45,229 nt of DNA from Bacteroidales bacterium. Its GTDB lineage: Bacteria > Bacteroidota > Bacteroidia > Bacteroidales > JAFGHD01. The notes under the pieces were generated by a model that saw nothing but the letters and a program-made list of their open reading frames with translations, made no database searches and was not told where the DNA came from. Location: positions 1-45,229 of the forward strand of contig JAFGHD010000046.1 in assembly GCA_016939365.1 (NCBI GenBank), given 5' to 3'. The stretch's first letter is position 1. Each line of letters starts with the position of its first letter. This document shows positions 33,607 through 42,271 of the stretch, in pieces. The position numbers and the translations under genes were made by a program.

Positions 33607-33900
33607 CTAATGTCTCACATATACTTTACCCTGAATGATCTTGTTGGCAGGTTTTCCATGGATCATCTTTTCCCTTGCAAAGCTAACGGAGCAGTTCGGG
33701 CATTTCAGATCACCCCGGGTATAATCTTCCTTTATGTTTTCCTGGTAACATTTGACCAGATGACCCTCCTGCGCCTTATAGTATTTGTATAAAAGCGCAT
33801 GACAATTGGCACAATATATTTTTATTGTTTTAATGGATGCACATATTGTTCTGTGGTACCGGATGAATTTTGCCTGCTTCCGGATCTGACCCTGCGCCAT
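33607..33900 (-). CDS. Small zinc-ribbon protein
   Basis: 97 residues from MAQGQIRKQAKFIRYH (ATG 33900); the frame is open upstream but that part lacks similarity. Two cysteine pairs, IYCANCHALLYKY and LKCPNCSVSFAR, plus a lone Cys in LVKCYQENI, make a zinc ribbon. The end GKPANKIIQGKVYVR is characteristic of a small conserved family in Bacteroidota and green bacteria. Function is unknown; a nucleic-acid-binding role is a guess. It lies 46 bases upstream of the UDG gene in the same direction. Confidence 0.75.
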   Translation of the reverse strand: MAQGQIRKQAKFIRYHRTICASIKTIKIYCANCHALLYKYYKAQEGHLVKCYQENIKEDYTRGDLKCPNCSVSFAREKMIHGKPANKIIQGKVYVRH

Positions 33901-34166
33901 TATCCGGATTTCCGTTTCTGTTAAAGACTGCCATACTGTTTTTATCAGGTGGATGGTCCGGATCCTTTCACAGGGAAAGGCAAATGATTTCATTCTGACT
34001 TTAGCATCATACCGTTGCAATCTGGGTGGGATTTTGGACCTGCTGCCCGAAGGCCACATGGACGCAAAACCCCGTAATTCCAATCTCCATATTATCAGTA
34101 TTTAAACCGTCTCTATCAGATCGCCTCATATCTGATGATGGCAAACGAATGTGTTTTTCCATCAGT

Positions 34167-37100
34167 CTATTGATTACCTGCATCATTGCTGACCTTTTTA
34201 TTTGGCTGAGAGGCTTCGGTTGTCAAATCCGGAACCTGCCCACCCATACCTGTATTCGGAGCCCATACATCATTTTTATCTCCATTGTTCACCTGCCCGT
34301 CGATATTGAAATCGCCGCTGAGGTACCCGCTGGATCCGGCCTGAACCACCCAGACATCGTTTTTATCGCCATTGTTTATCTCGCCGTCGGCATTGCCGTC
34401 GCCGCCGGCCATGCCCCATATACCCGGTGCAATTTCCTTGTGCGCGAGGATCCCGCCGAATGCCTGACCCGCTCCGGTGGTGAAGTCATATGAATACACT
34501 CCGCTGTTCTCCACGAGGCCAAATGCCGACATGATGGCTACGGCGTTCCGGTGCCATACCACGGCAAAAAGGGAATCCTCAATGGTCAGCAAGGGAAATA
34601 CAAGGGTGCTCACCCCATCAGTTTCGGTCACCGTCCCATCGTTGAGCAGGAAGGCTGCTCTCCGGCCCACCATTGTCGATGGAGTGGCCAAAGAGGCAAA
34701 CGTGGTATCACGCAATTCGATCAGAAGCCAGTCCACCACATCGGCATGAGGGATAACTGTGACGGCTTCAGTGCCCGGATAATTCCATGGAGCGGTATTG
34801 AAAGGCTGGCTCAGGGGGATGAATCCGGATGAATTGATGAGGGTTGACATCCCCATGCCATCGAAGGGGCCCTCCAGGAACACTTTAAGGTCCAGGATGA
34901 TGCCGGATACCGGAAATTGAAACTCATAGGCCCCCATATCCACGGTATCCCCTGATATCCTGAATCCTCCACCCAGGTCAAACGGCGGGAGGTTCAATCC
35001 TGTAGTATCAGGGTCTCCTTTGTTTATGCAGGGTGAGGAAGCAGATAGCCTGTAATCATGCCCGGCGCTATTTTCGAACAGAGGGTCTGAATTCATGTTT
35101 CCGGTTCCCGGCCAGCCTCCCGCGATATCCGAATAGCTTGCAGTAACTGTACCGGAACTGATATATATTTCCTGGGGATCGTCATTCCAGAGGATACAAT
35201 TTCTGAACTCAGGATTGGATGCCGACACGTAAAACCCTCCGCTTTCATAGATCGTGTCACACACATTACCCGTTATGGTGGAGTTGACAAACAGCGGATT
35301 GGCGCTCTGCAGGTACACCCCTCCGCCATGGTATGCCGTTGCATGATTGCCCCGGATCAGGGTGTTGTAATATTTCGGCGATCCACCGGCGATGTATATG
35401 CCCCCTCCATGGGCAGCGGTATTGGATTTTATCTCCGCCGAGTTGAACTTTGTTCCGCCACCCTGATAATATACTCCTCCACCATAATAATCAGCATAAT
35501 TATCAGAAATTTCAACATTGGTCAACACAGAGGTGCTGTTGTTGTAGGTTATCATCAATCCGCCTCCTGTCCCGAAGTAGCCTCCGACCGTGGATGTGGC
35601 GTGGTTGAACATGAATTCTGAGTTGGAAATGTTTGCGGTACTTTCAAAATAGATCATCATGCCTGCGCCGTTGGCTGCATAGTTCTCACAAACCGTCACA
35701 CTATCCATGGCAACATCCGAATACAGATATGCATATATCCCTCCTCCTCCGTAAATGGCTGTGTTTCCGGTTACTATAATATTGCGGATCACAGGATCGG
35801 AATAAGAGTGTGCCATCAGTCCTCCGCCTTGCTTGTCAGACATGTTGTCCTGAAATATCGAGCGGGTGATCACCGGGCTGCTGTGGTCCTTGCAAAACAA
35901 TCCCCCTCCGTATTCCGAGGCATGATTGGCTGAAAAAACAAGACTATCAAGTTCAGGAGAGCAATACTTTTCAAGGTGCACCGCTCCGCCCTCAGTACCG
36001 GATCCACCCTGGAACCTGATGTTTTTAACCGCAAATCCGTTATCATCGTAGCCGTAGAACAACTGATTCCTGTCTTCGCCGTACACCATAGTGTTTTCCC
36101 TGTCGGTACCGATAATGGATACGTAACTTCTCAGGTTCACAGGAAACACCTCCCCTGTGGCTCCTTCCGAATAGGTTCCGTTTTCGAGGAAGATATTTGC
36201 CGGATCCGATTCATCCACCATTATTTTCATCAGGGCCATGAAGAGGGTTTTCAGCGGATATGCGGGTGTCGTCCCGGAATTATTGTCTGATCCCGTCATA
36301 CTGACATAAAGATCCTGGTCCGTTTGCACGATCTGATGATGCTGCAGGCTGAAATCAAAGGAGGCCAAAGGATAGGCAAAATGTTTGTTCACATTGAGTA
36401 CGGTGAAGGTATCGACAACGATGCCGAAGATGTGGGTCCCTGTTCCGGTGGCATAGAAATCGAGCCCTGCTGCTCCCGCATAATTGAGGTAGACATTGCA
36501 TCTGTTCAGCGTATCGAATTCGGGTTCGCAGGCTACCCCTTCAAAGGCAATTCCTCCGCCATACATTTGAGCCCGGTTGTACCTGACCATGACTCCGGAA
36601 TATTCAGGATCGTCGCCCAGATGATATGATGCGCCGCCGTGATCGGCATGGTTGTGATCCAACGAACCGCCCTGCAGCCCGATGTGGCAATAGGAGGTAT
36701 ATAATCCCCCACCCATCCGGGCTTCATTGCCAGTTATGGTATTGTTAATCATCAAAGGTTTGGAATTGCTTTCAAAATAGATCCCGCCCCCAAAGTCCTC
36801 TGCCCTGTTCCTGTTGACCAGGCAATCCTGCATCCGCAGTTTGGAGGAGCCGTAGAGGTATATTCCTCCGCCCTTTTTGTACTGATTCAGGCCATTGGCA
36901 TTACCGAAGGTGATGCGGCAGTTATGGAGGATGGATGAATCGGCCTGGGAGTTGATATTCAGGAAGCGGATGCCTTCCCAGCCGGTGACGGTGTCGGAGG
37001 CGGCAAAGATGATCCGGCTGGCCGGTGTCCCATCGGCAATGAGGGTGCCGTTGACCTTCAGCTCATAATGTCCCTGAAACATGAGACAGACACAGGGTTC

Positions 37101-39641
37101 AAGCTCCAGTGTCTCACCACTGGGCACGATCAGGTCGCCGGTCACAAAATAGGGACTGTTCGCACAGGTCAGGGTACCTGAAATGGTCCCTCCTGAGAGG
37201 TTTGTATAGTTCTGGTAAAAAGGCAGGGCGCCCATATCGGCCCGTGTGTTATCAGGATCCTGGGGCGAGGATGGATCACCCGTGTCGATACAGGGGGATT
37301 TTCCCCCGTCAGGCATGGGGTATTCCGGCCATGTCAGATTAAAATAGTAAAGCATCCCATCCTGGAATTCAGGATCAGTATTGATGTTGCCCGTCCCGTC
37401 CCAGCCGCCCTGGATATCCGAGTAGATCACCGAAACATTTGCTGCCTGGCTCACGATCTGATCGGGATGGTTCTCCCACAGGATGCAATTGAGAATGCTG
37501 CCGGTTGTATTATTGACAAGTATTCCGCCGCAGGTATCCGATGCGTTGTTGTCATAGACGGTATTGTGGGTCAGCTCTGCCTGCACATCGTAAAGGGCCA
37601 TGGCGCCACCCTTGACGGCGTCATTGTCATAAACCAGGCATCGTTTCACAGCGACCGTTGCCCCTCCTGCGGCAAGCAGGGCGCCGCCGCAGGATGAGGC
37701 ATGGTTGGCAAAAACCTTGCTGCCGGATAATTCCAGACTTCCGTCGAAAAGGTATATTCCTCCACCGTCAATACCGGAATTCTGGCACATGAGGAGACTG
37801 TCACACACCATGTCGCTATGGTAAGCACCGATGGCTCCGCCGTACTTTGCATCATTGTAAAGGATATCCGAACGGGTGATCCGCGGTGCTGCCGTATGGC
37901 AGGATATGCCCCCGCCATTGCTGTACATGGCTTCATTGGCTGAAATGATCAACCGGTCCAGCCTGGGGGCCGACGAGGTGATGTACATGCCGCCGCCTAT
38001 AGCGGCAGTATTGTGTTCAATCGTGCAATCCTTCACCACTGCATCGGAGGAATCCCTGAGGGAGATGCCTCCTCCGCCAGACCAGGCAAAGCTGTTCCTG
38101 ATGAGGCAGTTGCTGATGACCACATTCCCGGAGTTCCCGCAGGCAATCGCTCCCCCATAATGGTCATTATTCGAGATGATCCAGTCATGATGCGCATTTC
38201 CGTTTTCCAGCAGGCAGAAGGACAATCGTGAAGTATCACCGGATGTGTTCTCCGTATCTTCGAAGCGCACCCCCAGCCATCCGATGGCCGGATCGGGAGC
38301 AGTGAAAATGATGGAATCACTGGCCTGACCCTGGGCGAGGAGCCTGCCCCTGACTTCCAGCCGGTACCTTCCCCTGAAGATGATCTCCGCTCCGGGTTCG
38401 ATGGTGAAGAGGCTCCCGGCATCGACATAATGGTCGAAATCGATGTAATAGGGGCTGCCCGCTGCCGTCCATGTCCCGTTGAGATGATGGCTTTGAGGGA
38501 AGATGCTGATGCATGCCGTTTCATACATGTCGAAGGTATATCCGGGAGGGGAAAAATCATCGATGGAATAAAATCCGTCGTCATTGCCATACCATCCCCA
38601 GTTGCAATGGAACATATCGCCTGTCTGGTAGGCATCCAGCACCCATGCATGCCCCACGTCCAGCTGATTGTCTTCCGCGCCGTAGATGACCGGTCTGTAT
38701 GCGTCCAGGTTCTGCTTCATGGTCTCCACCCAGGTGGTGGGATGGGAGGATCTGACCACATCGTTGGCTGCTAAATCAAAATAGAAATAGGTTTTGAGCG
38801 CATAGGACACATCATCCTCGCCCCAACCCCATGCGCCGGAGCTCTCAGGCCCGTAATCCATATCGACAGACACCCCGCAGTGGTAGTTCAGCAACGCGAG
38901 GTCGGCGCTGACACTGGTGGCCGTGTCGGGTATGCTGTCAAAATTATAGACCGAATTGCCGAAATCGGCAGAAAGAGTCCCATATTCAGGATGGGATGAA
39001 GGTGTATAAGAATGGGAGCCTGTGCCATGCCAGGGATGCTGCCAGTAATTGAGCACCTGTGCCATGGCCGTGGCCACACAGCCCGTCACGGCATGTCCGC
39101 CCGGACCGCTGGTGTCGGGAGGACAGGCCGTATTGTACGGCCAGCCTTGTCCCCAGGCACTGGTGAGCAGGGGGAACGGGCACTCCTCCGGCACAGGGGT
39201 AAAATCGGGCGATGCCAGCCTCTGCCATTCGGACAGGATCATCCCGTCCGGGGGCAGATCGGCCATTAAAACGTGGTATAGCTGGTTCTTCAGTCTTTCG
39301 ATGATGAAAAACTCAAAGGCAGGCGCATGTTCCCTGCCCCCGTATGTATTGGATGTGCAGTAACCCAGTACCGGCTTCACCCGGTCAAAAGCGGAAACGA
39401 TCACAAAACCCTTTCCGGAGATTTCCACAATGTGAAAAACCCGGAGGCCCTGTTCCTCAAAAGTGATCACTCCCGTAACGTAGGGTACCGGTATCTCATT
39501 CCCTGCCATTTCAGAAATGTAGTTCACTGCAACGCGTCGAACGGAATTTATGTCGACTGTGGAGCAAAATGATTCCAAAACGGAGAAAACCATAAAGAAA
39601 GCCGTCAGCAAAGCGGCAGTAAGGGCAGTGATCTTTTTCAT
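34167..39641 (-). CDS. Giant secreted C10 cysteine protease with beta-helix repeats and dockerin-like loops
   Basis: 1,824 residues from MKKITALTAALL (signal peptide about 1-27); 62 upstream codons are not protein-like. A streptopain (C10) protease domain with propeptide covers about 28-385: catalytic Cys188 in GHAVTGCVATAMAQV and His331 in DVGHAWVLDAY, with HCNWGWYG after it. Then come three right-handed beta-helix blocks, each rich in SGGGI, NGGGIS or YGGGIY turns; the first two open with PYY/PYF-x-x-D and LxIEPGAEIIF-like caps, the third with SMTGSDNNSGTTPAYPLKTL (DUF1565-like). Near the C-terminus, GDGNADGEINNGDKNDVW and GDFNIDGQVNNGDKNDVW are two calcium-binding dockerin-like loops. No T9SS domain is seen. 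Likely an adhesive or degradative surface protein. Confidence 0.85.
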   Translation of the reverse strand: MKKITALTAALLTAFFMVFSVLESFCSTVDINSVRRVAVNYISEMAGNEIPVPYVTGVITFEEQGLRVFHIVEISGKGFVIVSAFDRVKPVLGYCTSNTYGGREHAPAFEFFIIERLKNQLYHVLMADLPPDGMILSEWQRLASPDFTPVPEECPFPLLTSAWGQGWPYNTACPPDTSGPGGHAVTGCVATAMAQVLNYWQHPWHGTGSHSYTPSSHPEYGTLSADFGNSVYNFDSIPDTATSVSADLALLNYHCGVSVDMDYGPESSGAWGWGEDDVSYALKTYFYFDLAANDVVRSSHPTTWVETMKQNLDAYRPVIYGAEDNQLDVGHAWVLDAYQTGDMFHCNWGWYGNDDGFYSIDDFSPPGYTFDMYETACISIFPQSHHLNGTWTAAGSPYYIDFDHYVDAGSLFTIEPGAEIIFRGRYRLEVRGRLLAQGQASDSIIFTAPDPAIGWLGVRFEDTENTSGDTSRLSFCLLENGNAHHDWIISNNDHYGGAIACGNSGNVVISNCLIRNSFAWSGGGGISLRDSSDAVVKDCTIEHNTAAIGGGMYITSSAPRLDRLIISANEAMYSNGGGISCHTAAPRITRSDILYNDAKYGGAIGAYHSDMVCDSLLMCQNSGIDGGGIYLFDGSLELSGSKVFANHASSCGGALLAAGGATVAVKRCLVYDNDAVKGGAMALYDVQAELTHNTVYDNNASDTCGGILVNNTTGSILNCILWENHPDQIVSQAANVSVIYSDIQGGWDGTGNINTDPEFQDGMLYYFNLTWPEYPMPDGGKSPCIDTGDPSSPQDPDNTRADMGALPFYQNYTNLSGGTISGTLTCANSPYFVTGDLIVPSGETLELEPCVCLMFQGHYELKVNGTLIADGTPASRIIFAASDTVTGWEGIRFLNINSQADSSILHNCRITFGNANGLNQYKKGGGIYLYGSSKLRMQDCLVNRNRAEDFGGGIYFESNSKPLMINNTITGNEARMGGGLYTSYCHIGLQGGSLDHNHADHGGASYHLGDDPEYSGVMVRYNRAQMYGGGIAFEGVACEPEFDTLNRCNVYLNYAGAAGLDFYATGTGTHIFGIVVDTFTVLNVNKHFAYPLASFDFSLQHHQIVQTDQDLYVSMTGSDNNSGTTPAYPLKTLFMALMKIMVDESDPANIFLENGTYSEGATGEVFPVNLRSYVSIIGTDRENTMVYGEDRNQLFYGYDDNGFAVKNIRFQGGSGTEGGAVHLEKYCSPELDSLVFSANHASEYGGGLFCKDHSSPVITRSIFQDNMSDKQGGGLMAHSYSDPVIRNIIVTGNTAIYGGGGIYAYLYSDVAMDSVTVCENYAANGAGMMIYFESTANISNSEFMFNHATSTVGGYFGTGGGLMITYNNSTSVLTNVEISDNYADYYGGGVYYQGGGTKFNSAEIKSNTAAHGGGIYIAGGSPKYYNTLIRGNHATAYHGGGVYLQSANPLFVNSTITGNVCDTIYESGGFYVSASNPEFRNCILWNDDPQEIYISSGTVTASYSDIAGGWPGTGNMNSDPLFENSAGHDYRLSASSPCINKGDPDTTGLNLPPFDLGGGFRISGDTVDMGAYEFQFPVSGIILDLKVFLEGPFDGMGMSTLINSSGFIPLSQPFNTAPWNYPGTEAVTVIPHADVVDWLLIELRDTTFASLATPSTMVGRRAAFLLNDGTVTETDGVSTLVFPLLTIEDSLFAVVWHRNAVAIMSAFGLVENSGVYSYDFTTGAGQAFGGILAHKEIAPGIWGMAGGDGNADGEINNGDKNDVWVVQAGSSGYLSGDFNIDGQVNNGDKNDVWAPNTGMGGQVPDLTTEASQPNKKVSNDAGNQ

Positions 39642-40112
39642 GGCGGCAGATTTGACCTGGTGATTGATGTAAAAATAAAAAAAAGGAATGAAGATGAAAC
39701 TGCGCATCACCTGAGCCCGGCCTGGCACCCCAGGTGCTTTTCCGCGGACTGTTCCGGCCGTAACGCTGCTTTCCGGCATTCGAGTGAAGCATGTGTATGC
39801 AACGGGTAGCAGCGCATCGCGGTTCATCGGGGTGTTTAACGGAAGGATGCCGGAACAAGAATTTCTTCAGAACTCTCATTACCCTGATTTCCCGGCCCCG
39901 TTTATCAACAGCGATGCCATCGGTTTTGGTTGAATCCACGTTCCGGCATCGGTTCATCAAGACGGGGCCTTTTTTACTCTCCTCTGCTGCAAAAAAGAAT
40001 TGCAGCCCATTAATTCTTTTTTGAAAAGTATTAAGTAAGTTTACATCTAAAAAAAGATACTGTTATCTATCCTAAATGTTTGGATAAACCAACTTTTTGT
40101 AATGTTATAAAC
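39642..40112. other. Intergenic region between the giant protease and the cassette array
   Basis: No supportable gene. On the minus strand a near-consensus -7 box (TATTTTTA, about 39680-39673) could drive the protease gene. A structured, terminator-like element is at 39894-39975. From about 40010 the base composition drops to AT-rich and includes a short inverted repeat TATCC/GGATA (about 40067-40085) before the first cassette boundary. No integrase gene is present. Confidence 0.5.
39894..39975 (+). terminator. Two-stem structured element ending in a T-run
   Basis: An outer stem GGCCCCGT (39894-39901) / ACGGGGCC (39962-39969) is followed by six T. Inside it a second perfect stem CGATGCC (39912-39918) / GGCATCG (about 39945-39951) forms. 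It could be a large intrinsic terminator or the 3' end of a small structured RNA read from about 39840. No ORF on the plus strand ends here that would need it. Confidence 0.45.
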
Positions 40113-40122
40113 GTTATGGCGC
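40113..40122 (+). other. Left boundary of integron-like cassette 1 (R' half-site)
   Basis: GTTATGGCGC. It is the exact reverse complement of GCGCCATAAC at 41699-41708, just after the ATPase gene. In an integron array the first bases of a cassette (after the G|TT crossover) pair with the R'' half-site at the cassette's own end, so this marks the crossover point at 40113/40114. The bases upstream do not show a clear attC second stem, so this may be an attI site or a degenerate attC. Confidence 0.6.
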
Positions 40123-40138
40123 ATAAAAAGAATAGCAA

Positions 40139-41707
40139 ATGATACAAGATAGAATTATTATGCAAGCTGTTTCAAGGATACATCAGCGTGCGGATAGACA
40201 AGAAAAAATCGAAAAAATTGTAAACACGTATGTCGAAATAGGTATTCTTCCTCAACTTTCAAATAAAAATAACCAAATTCTTTATGGTAGAAGAGGTACC
40301 GGGAAAACTCATATTCTAAGAAAGCTTGAGGATGAGTTACATAAATCTCTAGGTAATCTTGTGACTTATATTGATGGACGATATTTAGGCAGCAGCCCTC
40401 AGTATACTGATACTACTTTATCACTTAGAGTTAGGTGTCAATCATTGTTTAATGATATTCTAACAGAGATTTACTATACCATTCTCCAATATCTCATCGA
40501 AAACCCAAATGAAAACTCAGATAGGGCATTTGAGGCTCTTGAGAATTTTAATAAAGCAAGTAATGTTGAAATCCAAAAAACTAAGTCTATTTCACAGAAA
40601 GAGCAAATAACTAGTAAAGACGAAATTACGAGTGCTCTTGAAATTTCGCCAAGTCAATTAGCTCTGAAATTTGGTGGTGAATCTTCAGAAAAGAGTAATC
40701 GTGAAAGGATAATTTCGTATAGTATTGAGGATGAACAAAAAATTCTTTTCCCAGATATCAATTATTTTCTTAGAAGCGTTCTGGACCTCGCTAATATAGA
40801 TTTATATCTAATTTTCGATGAATGGGCAACAATTCCATTAGAAATTCAACCATATCTTGCAGAATTTTTCAAAAGAAGCTTCTTCCCCAATCAAAGAATA
40901 ACAGTTAAAATAGCCTCTTTAGAATACAGGTCAAACTTCACAATTCCTAAAGAAAAACATAACTATATTGGCTTTGAATTAGGAAGTGATATTGCTACAA
41001 ACCTAGATGTAGATGATTATTACGTTTTTGATAGAAACCCAAAGTTCATATCAGAAATATTTTCAGAGATTCTATTTAGGCATATTGAAAGCGAATTACC
41101 ATTGAACTATCTTGAAATCGATTATAAGATTTCGACGCCGAAAAAATTCATTCAAACAATCTTTTCAAACAGTAATGTATTTAATGAACTTGTAAGAGCA
41201 TCTGAAGGTGTAATTAGAGATCTTATAATTGTTTTTTCAATTGCTTTCTTTGATTCCCAAAGGCTTGGCAGAAATAATATTGATAAAAAGACAATAATTG
41301 AAGCAGCTCGACAGTGGTTTGAAAAGGATAAGGCAAAGAATCTTGATGATGACTTACAAAATATATTAAGACGGATTGTAGATGAAGTAATTGGTACAAG
41401 GAAAGCTCGCTCATTTATGATTCCTCGCGAACTGGAAACCCATGATGTGATTCAAAAGTTATTTGACGCTCGAGTTTTACACTTAATAAAACGAGGGTAT
41501 GCCGATAAAGTTAATCCCGGTGTACGTTATAATGTTTACTCATTGGATTTTGGTACCTATGTCGACCTAATTCAAACAACCAAGGAACCAGATATTGATT
41601 TAATTGACGGAGAAGAAATAAATACGGAGGAGTTCATTGTTCCATTTGATGATAAAAGAAGTATAAGAAGAATTATTTTAAGCGAAAAAATTTTTAACGC
41701 GCCATAA
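40139..41707 (+). CDS. ORC/CDC6-like P-loop ATPase, cassette gene, possible defence protein
   Basis: 522 residues. Walker A is GRRGTGKT (50-57) and Walker B LYLIFDEWATIP (about 222-232), an AAA+/STAND-type ATPase with ORC/CDC6-like layout. Between them are a long helical insert and a charged segment (about 130-200). The C-terminal 120 residues look like a winged helix (RSFMIPRELETHDVIQKL, then VLHLIKRGYADKVNPG). Base composition is far more AT-rich than neighbours and adenine-rich codons dominate. It begins 25 bases into the cassette and its stop codon lies inside the attC half-site. Related ATPases occur in phage-defence loci, but no partner effector is adjacent in one operon. Function not known. 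Confidence 0.8.
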   Translation: MIQDRIIMQAVSRIHQRADRQEKIEKIVNTYVEIGILPQLSNKNNQILYGRRGTGKTHILRKLEDELHKSLGNLVTYIDGRYLGSSPQYTDTTLSLRVRCQSLFNDILTEIYYTILQYLIENPNENSDRAFEALENFNKASNVEIQKTKSISQKEQITSKDEITSALEISPSQLALKFGGESSEKSNRERIISYSIEDEQKILFPDINYFLRSVLDLANIDLYLIFDEWATIPLEIQPYLAEFFKRSFFPNQRITVKIASLEYRSNFTIPKEKHNYIGFELGSDIATNLDVDDYYVFDRNPKFISEIFSEILFRHIESELPLNYLEIDYKISTPKKFIQTIFSNSNVFNELVRASEGVIRDLIIVFSIAFFDSQRLGRNNIDKKTIIEAARQWFEKDKAKNLDDDLQNILRRIVDEVIGTRKARSFMIPRELETHDVIQKLFDARVLHLIKRGYADKVNPGVRYNVYSLDFGTYVDLIQTTKEPDIDLIDGEEINTEEFIVPFDDKRSIRRIILSEKIFNAP

Positions 41708-41795
41708 CATGCCGCTAAAATACAACATTACAAACAGTTACGGTTCTCATTAATCATTTATCGTTTGCTGTGTTTAGCGGCCACACGTTAGGCGC
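41699..41795 (+). repeat. attC-like recombination site between cassettes 1 and 2
   Basis: About 97 bases with the layout of an integron attC site. R'' is CCATAAC (41702-41708), overlapping the ATPase stop; R' is GTTAGGC (41787-41793), a perfect match to GTTRRRY. The inner stem is GCCGCTAAA (41711-41719) / TTTAGCGGC (41773-41781), a perfect 9-bp L''/L' pair, around a roughly 53-base variable loop. R'' pairs exactly with the start of its own cassette (40113-40122), not with this R', as expected after G|TT crossover. Confidence 0.75.
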
Positions 41796-41823
41796 AACTT
41801 AACTAAATTAAATAATCTGCACA

Positions 41824-42264
41824 ATGAAAGAACCAAGCATTACTGGTAAAGAAATTCAAGATGAAGTATTTAAAAGACTTGAAAAATATAATAGTTTGAA
41901 CTTTCTTGAACAATTTGCAATGTTTATGGGTCGAAGTCAAATTTTGGAAATTGGATTAAAAAGCATACTAATTTCTAAATACCGGACTAATCCTGACCAA
42001 ATTGATAAATGGCCTCTAGGAGTGGTAAAGGAAGAATTGAAAAAGCAAGGTCTTCGATCTGATTTCATTAGTCTATTGGAGAGTTTAGTTGATCATAGAA
42101 ATTTTATAGCGCATGATTTGTTAGCAAGTCAAGCAATATTACATGGTATAGTAAATAATTATGATGGACGATTCGAGGTTAAGGCATTACAAAAAGCTTT
42201 ATTTGAACTTGAACAAATAATATTTTTGTTTTATTGGACTCAAGAGCACAATGCTTGGGATTAA
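41824..42264 (+). CDS. HEPN-motif protein, cassette gene
   Basis: 146 residues, all-helical, not matched to a named family. Residues 92-97 read RNFIAH, the Rx4H motif of HEPN domains, at the end of a helix (FISLLESLVDHRNFIAHDLL), which is its normal place; R92 and H97 would form the RNase site. HEPN proteins are common toxins and defence effectors, but some are inactive. The gene is AT-rich, starts 36 bases into cassette 2 and ends 7 bases before the next attC-like half-site. No cognate MNT antitoxin gene is beside it. Confidence 0.75.
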   Translation: MKEPSITGKEIQDEVFKRLEKYNSLNFLEQFAMFMGRSQILEIGLKSILISKYRTNPDQIDKWPLGVVKEELKKQGLRSDFISLLESLVDHRNFIAHDLLASQAILHGIVNNYDGRFEVKALQKALFELEQIIFLFYWTQEHNAWD

Positions 42265-42271
42265 ATAAGCA

